This document shows, in pieces, positions 61,867-64,000 of a stretch of 64,000 bases of DNA. A program made the translations under genes and the position numbers. Within the stretch, counting starts at the first letter, position 1; every line of letters starts with the position of its first letter. The notes under the pieces are model-generated. The model worked only from the letters and a program-made list of their open reading frames with translations. It had not been told where the DNA came from and ran no database searches. Source of the stretch: Evansella sp041820985 (GTDB lineage: Bacteria; Bacillota; Bacilli; Bacillales; Salisediminibacteriaceae); assembly GCF_041820985.1 (NCBI RefSeq), contig NZ_JBGUAU010000010.1:1-64000 (forward strand), written 5' to 3'.

Positions 61867-62484
61867 CTATTCTCTTTCCCAAATCAACTTTCTATCGTCA
61901 GAACTTTTCCCTTGTAGAAATATCTGGTTCATGTTTGATATGTCAAAGGTATCCATACGTTGGTTGTCACCAAAATCATGACTTATTTCAAATCTACCAG
62001 AAGAATAGTGTTTGTTTACAAGCTGATATCTTGGAATAAAATAAAGGGTCTCTTCATCTTCACTATACATAAATTCATAACCATGGAAGCCTAGTGCACT
62101 ACTTGTTGTATCACCGACAATAGTTAATGTTTCGCCAACAACTTCAACTTCTTGAATGAAGAGTTCATTAGTAGCAACAGGATTAGCCTTGTTTAAAAAA
62201 TCATAAACAAAGATTCCACACAGAATTGCCAAAAGGATGAAAGCACTACTAATGGAAAAAATGAGACGATTTCTTAGTTTTTTGAATGGCTTTTTCGCTT
62301 TTAGACTAGTAAGTTTTTCATTTTCGTCTGTTAAAGACACTTCAGCTCTCATATCATGGAGTATTTCCTTACACGACTGACAATCATTTATATGGTTTTC
62401 AATAAATTCCTTGCTTTCATCACTACAAAGACCGTCTATATAGGTAGGCAATAAATCACGAACAATCTCACATTTATGATCCAT
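61867..62484 (-). CDS. Anti-sigma factor with zinc-finger domain
   Basis: 205 residues. The N-terminal zf-HC2-type cluster (CEIVRDLLPTYIDGLC, HINDCQSCKEI) binds the sigma factor, one transmembrane helix (about 75-98) follows, and the extracytoplasmic C-terminal domain is of unknown ligand. The start overlaps the sigma gene by 11 bp, so the pair is coupled. Envelope stress is the usual trigger but the cue is not visible. Confidence 0.9.
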   Translation of the reverse strand: MDHKCEIVRDLLPTYIDGLCSDESKEFIENHINDCQSCKEILHDMRAEVSLTDENEKLTSLKAKKPFKKLRNRLIFSISSAFILLAILCGIFVYDFLNKANPVATNELFIQEVEVVGETLTIVGDTTSSALGFHGYEFMYSEDEETLYFIPRYQLVNKHYSSGRFEISHDFGDNQRMDTFDISNMNQIFLQGKSSDDRKLIWERE

Positions 62485-62965
62485 GGTTATAACCTCGCTC
62501 TCTAAGTTTTACTTTTGCTCTATAGAAATTCACTCTTGCCCAGTTTTCATTCTTCCCTTGAATTTCTCCTATTTCTTTAAAACTAAGCCCACCTAATATA
62601 CGAAGTAGGACAATTTCTTTCAATGGTTCTTCCATCAAGTGAATTATCTTATATAAGGAAATCTTATCTATCGAATTGATATATTCATCTTCAGGAGAAA
62701 TATAAGTGATTTCTGAATTACTTATTGACGTATGATTCCTATTTTTCTTTTCCTTCTCTAAATATTTATAAAAGGAATGCTTCGCTATTTGACATAACCA
62801 CACAGACATTTTGCACTCGCCATTATATCTATCGATCGATTTTACAGCCTGATAAAATGTTTCTTGTGTTAGTTCCTCTGACAAATCCGAATTATGAGAA
62901 AGACACATTAGATATTTGAAAACTTCATTCGCATATTCATTATATATTTCAGAAATTTCCTCCAT
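62474..62965 (-). CDS. ECF RNA polymerase sigma factor
   Basis: 163 residues. Region 2 (SEELTQETFYQAVKSIDRY, KMSVWLCQIAKHSFYKYLE) and region 4 (LKEIVLLRILGGLSFKEIGE, NFYRAKVKLRERG) are complete. ATG 62965 follows GGGGGA; the frame is open 27 codons further. Encoded immediately upstream of its presumed anti-sigma factor. Confidence 0.93.
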   Translation of the reverse strand: MEEISEIYNEYANEVFKYLMCLSHNSDLSEELTQETFYQAVKSIDRYNGECKMSVWLCQIAKHSFYKYLEKEKKNRNHTSISNSEITYISPEDEYINSIDKISLYKIIHLMEEPLKEIVLLRILGGLSFKEIGEIQGKNENWARVNFYRAKVKLRERGYNHGS

Positions 62966-63239
62966 GGCTTTTCCCCCTTTCACTTTATATATCCGGAAAA
63001 ACAAGAATTCGTTACAATAAAAAATAATTTTTTTGTCTAGGATCAAATAGAAACTGTTCTCCTATAGTTATCTATCACTTCATTCTAGTATTATTATAGT
63101 CTTTTATTAAACAAAACTACGTTCATAGTTGAACAATACGTTACAACATGAAGGGGGGATTTCATTATGAGAGAGAAAATACGAAGAATTAGGGGCTTTA
63201 TCGAAACGAAAGCAGGGAACATAACTGCTCCCTGCTTCA
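62966..63239. other. Promoter region of the sigma/anti-sigma pair
   Basis: 274 bp. Autoregulation by the sigma factor would be expected, but I cannot read a recognisable ECF -35/-10 pair. A hairpin AGCAGGGA / TCCCTGCT at 63211-63237 ends the neighbouring small gene. Confidence 0.4.
63211..63237 (-). terminator. Hairpin downstream of the small acidic protein gene
   Basis: AGCAGGGA / TCCCTGCT with a loop of about 10 bases, followed on the minus strand by TTCGTTTCG. It lies 3 bp beyond the stop of the gene at 63240. Confidence 0.65.
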
Positions 63240-63458
63240 CTATGTTAATTCTACTGCTGCTCTGTTTAGAATCTCTGCCAACCAATCTCCAGGAATTGCT
63301 ATGTTATCCATTGACGTAAGAAAAACTACTTCTAATTTCCCACTCCGTTTTCTAATGACTCCAACACAATCATCATCTAACTCTAGCTCTATTACTAAGT
63401 TATAATCATCATCTGGGTCATTTACGATAATCGCCTCCCATTCGCTCACATGTACCAC
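63240..63458 (-). CDS. Small acidic protein, function unknown
   Basis: 72 residues with an acidic loop (NDPDDDYNLVIELELDDDCV) and alternating beta-like stretches (SGKLEVVFLTS). It has one Cys and no membrane segment. AGAGGTGG precedes the ATG and a hairpin follows the stop, so it looks like a genuine gene. No family recognised. Confidence 0.7.
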   Translation of the reverse strand: MVHVSEWEAIIVNDPDDDYNLVIELELDDDCVGVIRKRSGKLEVVFLTSMDNIAIPGDWLAEILNRAAVELT

Positions 63459-63526
63459 CTCTTTCTATATTTATAATTTCTTACAGCCTTCAAGGCACCA
63501 TCATAATTGACTCTATTTTATCAAGT

Positions 63527-63557
63527 GGAAACACCGAGAGCCGTTCCCGATGCTTCC
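63527..63557. repeat. Dispersed repeat A, copy 7 (diverged)
   Basis: GGAAACAC arm, GAGAGCCGTTCCC centre, ATGCTTCC arm. Confidence 0.7.
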
Positions 63558-63649
63558 TTCAATTTGTTTTTATAGGTTTTTACACTTAGTCGAACGGTCT
63601 GAACTAGTTTTTGTACTATTCCAGGGTTCCTATATACTAGATAAATGGC

Positions 63650-63750
63650 AAAACTAACAATTGTGCAATAAATACTAACAATTAACGTGGGTTTTCTAAC
63701 AATTATAGCATGAATACTAACAATTACCGCCTGAATACTAACAATTTGTC
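63650..63750. repeat. 21-bp iteron-like array
   Basis: CTAACAATT recurs with exact 21-bp spacing at 63654, 63675, 63696, 63717 and 63738, the intervening 12 bases being similar but not identical (for example ATAGCATGAATA). The array ends in TTTGTCGAAT and runs into repeat A copy 8. It is the same design as 59557-59709. Confidence 0.8.
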
Positions 63751-63755
63751 GAATC

Positions 63756-63786
63756 GGAAGCACGGAGAACCGTCCCCACTGCTTCC
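63756..63786. repeat. Dispersed repeat A, copy 8
   Basis: GGAAGCAC arm, GAGAACCGTCCCC centre, CTGCTTCC arm, 27 bp past the stop of the GGDEF gene. Confidence 0.9.
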
Positions 63787-63812
63787 TTATATACTTTCGT
63801 TCCCTTTTTTCA

Positions 63813-64000
63813 TTATTTAACAACCACACAATTTCGCCCTGCCTCTTTTGCACTGTATAAAGCTTCATCAGTCCTGTGCAGAATATCTTCTACTTTATCT
63901 CCTTCTTGTGATTCTGTTACTCCGATACTTAATGAAATTTGAAGTTTTCCCTTCTCCGTTTCGAATAGATGATTAGCTATAGTTAATCTCAAATTCTCTG
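63813..64000 (-). CDS. GGDEF-domain protein, C-terminal fragment at the window edge
   Basis: The last 62 codons of a diguanylate-cyclase domain: ISLSIGVTESQEGDKVEDIL, then HRTDEALYSAKEAGRNCVVV and a final Lys before TAA. The GGDEF motif itself lies outside the window. It would make cyclic-di-GMP if the catalytic half is intact. Confidence 0.9.
   Translation of the reverse strand, partial: ENLRLTIANHLFETEKGKLQISLSIGVTESQEGDKVEDILHRTDEALYSAKEAGRNCVVVK

Larger units (their letters stand above)
63459..63812. other. Gap with the second iteron array and two repeat A copies
   Basis: 354 bp. A 115-codon minus-strand frame spans it but is built from the repeats (IVSI-type periodicity) and has no ribosome binding site, so no gene is called. 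Confidence 0.7.

Noticed and set aside
63166..63321. 51-codon plus-strand frame with a good GGGGGG site
   Set aside because: It is antisense to the small acidic gene and its hairpin terminator; the hydrophobic stretch is the complement of that coding sequence.
59557..63750. The 21-bp arrays as CRISPR
   Set aside because: Units are contiguous with degenerate intervening bases and 21-bp periodicity, not identical repeats with unique 30-bp spacers, and no cas genes are present.
63521..63868. 115-codon minus-strand frame
   Set aside because: Its Ile-Val-Ser-Ile periodicity is just the translation of the 21-bp iterons, and its start lies within the GGDEF coding region in another frame.

Overview
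The window is AT-rich, low-GC Gram-positive DNA of Bacillaceae character. The evidence is AGGAGG-type ribosome binding sites, frequent TTG and GTG starts, YesM/YesN-type two-component systems, Lpl/Yes-like pectin genes, an agr-like locus and a strong CcpA (cre) site. No rRNA, tRNA, CRISPR array, prophage or intact transposase gene was recognised. The species cannot be named from this sequence alone.

Region 1 (about 0.7-24 kb) is a glycyl-radical-enzyme bacterial microcompartment (GRM) locus in two convergently arranged arms. The left arm (minus strand, 11.5 to 0.8 kb) encodes a PduB-like shell trimer, a BMC-associated protein of unknown function, two hexameric shell proteins (one with a long charged tail), PduL, EutJ, EutN, a CoA-acylating aldehyde dehydrogenase, an iron alcohol dehydrogenase, a PocR-domain histidine kinase with its AraC-type response regulator, and S-adenosylmethionine synthetase. 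The right arm (plus strand, 18.8 to 24 kb) encodes a GlcG/HbpS-like protein, a B12-independent diol dehydratase, its radical-SAM activase, and second copies of the PduB-like and PduA-like shell proteins. Pyruvate:ferredoxin/flavodoxin oxidoreductase lies between the arms, next to an isochorismatase-like gene, small membrane proteins and a 1.29-kb transposon-like element. The predicted chemistry is 1,2-propanediol (or glycerol) to aldehyde inside the shell, then to alcohol plus acyl-phosphate. MetK would supply SAM and NifJ would supply reductant for making the glycyl radical.

Region 2 (24.3-26.5 kb) is an agr-like peptide signalling cassette: a short two-helix GHKL kinase, AgrB, a 42-residue AgrD that is too short for an ordinary ORF search, and a separate 5-helix membrane protein. 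It has no agrA.

Region 3 (26.7-36 kb) carries a GH4 alpha-galactosidase with a divergent AraC regulator, a sugar ABC transporter (two permeases and a lipoprotein) with a cre site, and a YesM/YesN-type sensor-regulator pair.

Region 4 (37-59.4 kb) is a large minus-strand pectin/rhamnogalacturonan-type utilisation cluster. It holds an LplA/B/C-like importer, two Gfo/Idh/MocA dehydrogenases, a YesS-like membrane-bound AraC regulator, an unassigned glycosidase, GH95, a PL22-like oligogalacturonate lyase, GH78 alpha-L-rhamnosidase, a DUF2264 protein, GH88 and another AraC regulator. Rhamnose released here could be fermented to lactaldehyde and 1,2-propanediol, the likely substrate of Region 1. That link is inference: no rhamnose catabolic genes are in the window.

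Region 5 (59.4-64 kb) holds an ABC-2 exporter, an ECF sigma/anti-sigma pair, a small acidic protein and the 3' end of a GGDEF gene.

Dispersed repeats run through the window: a roughly 30-bp palindromic element at or near the 3' ends of several genes (8 copies plus a half copy), 21-bp iteron-like arrays joined to it, GGCACGAAG hairpins, and two copies of an element with AATCACA-rich ends. One of those copies appears to have supplied the last 24 codons of metK.
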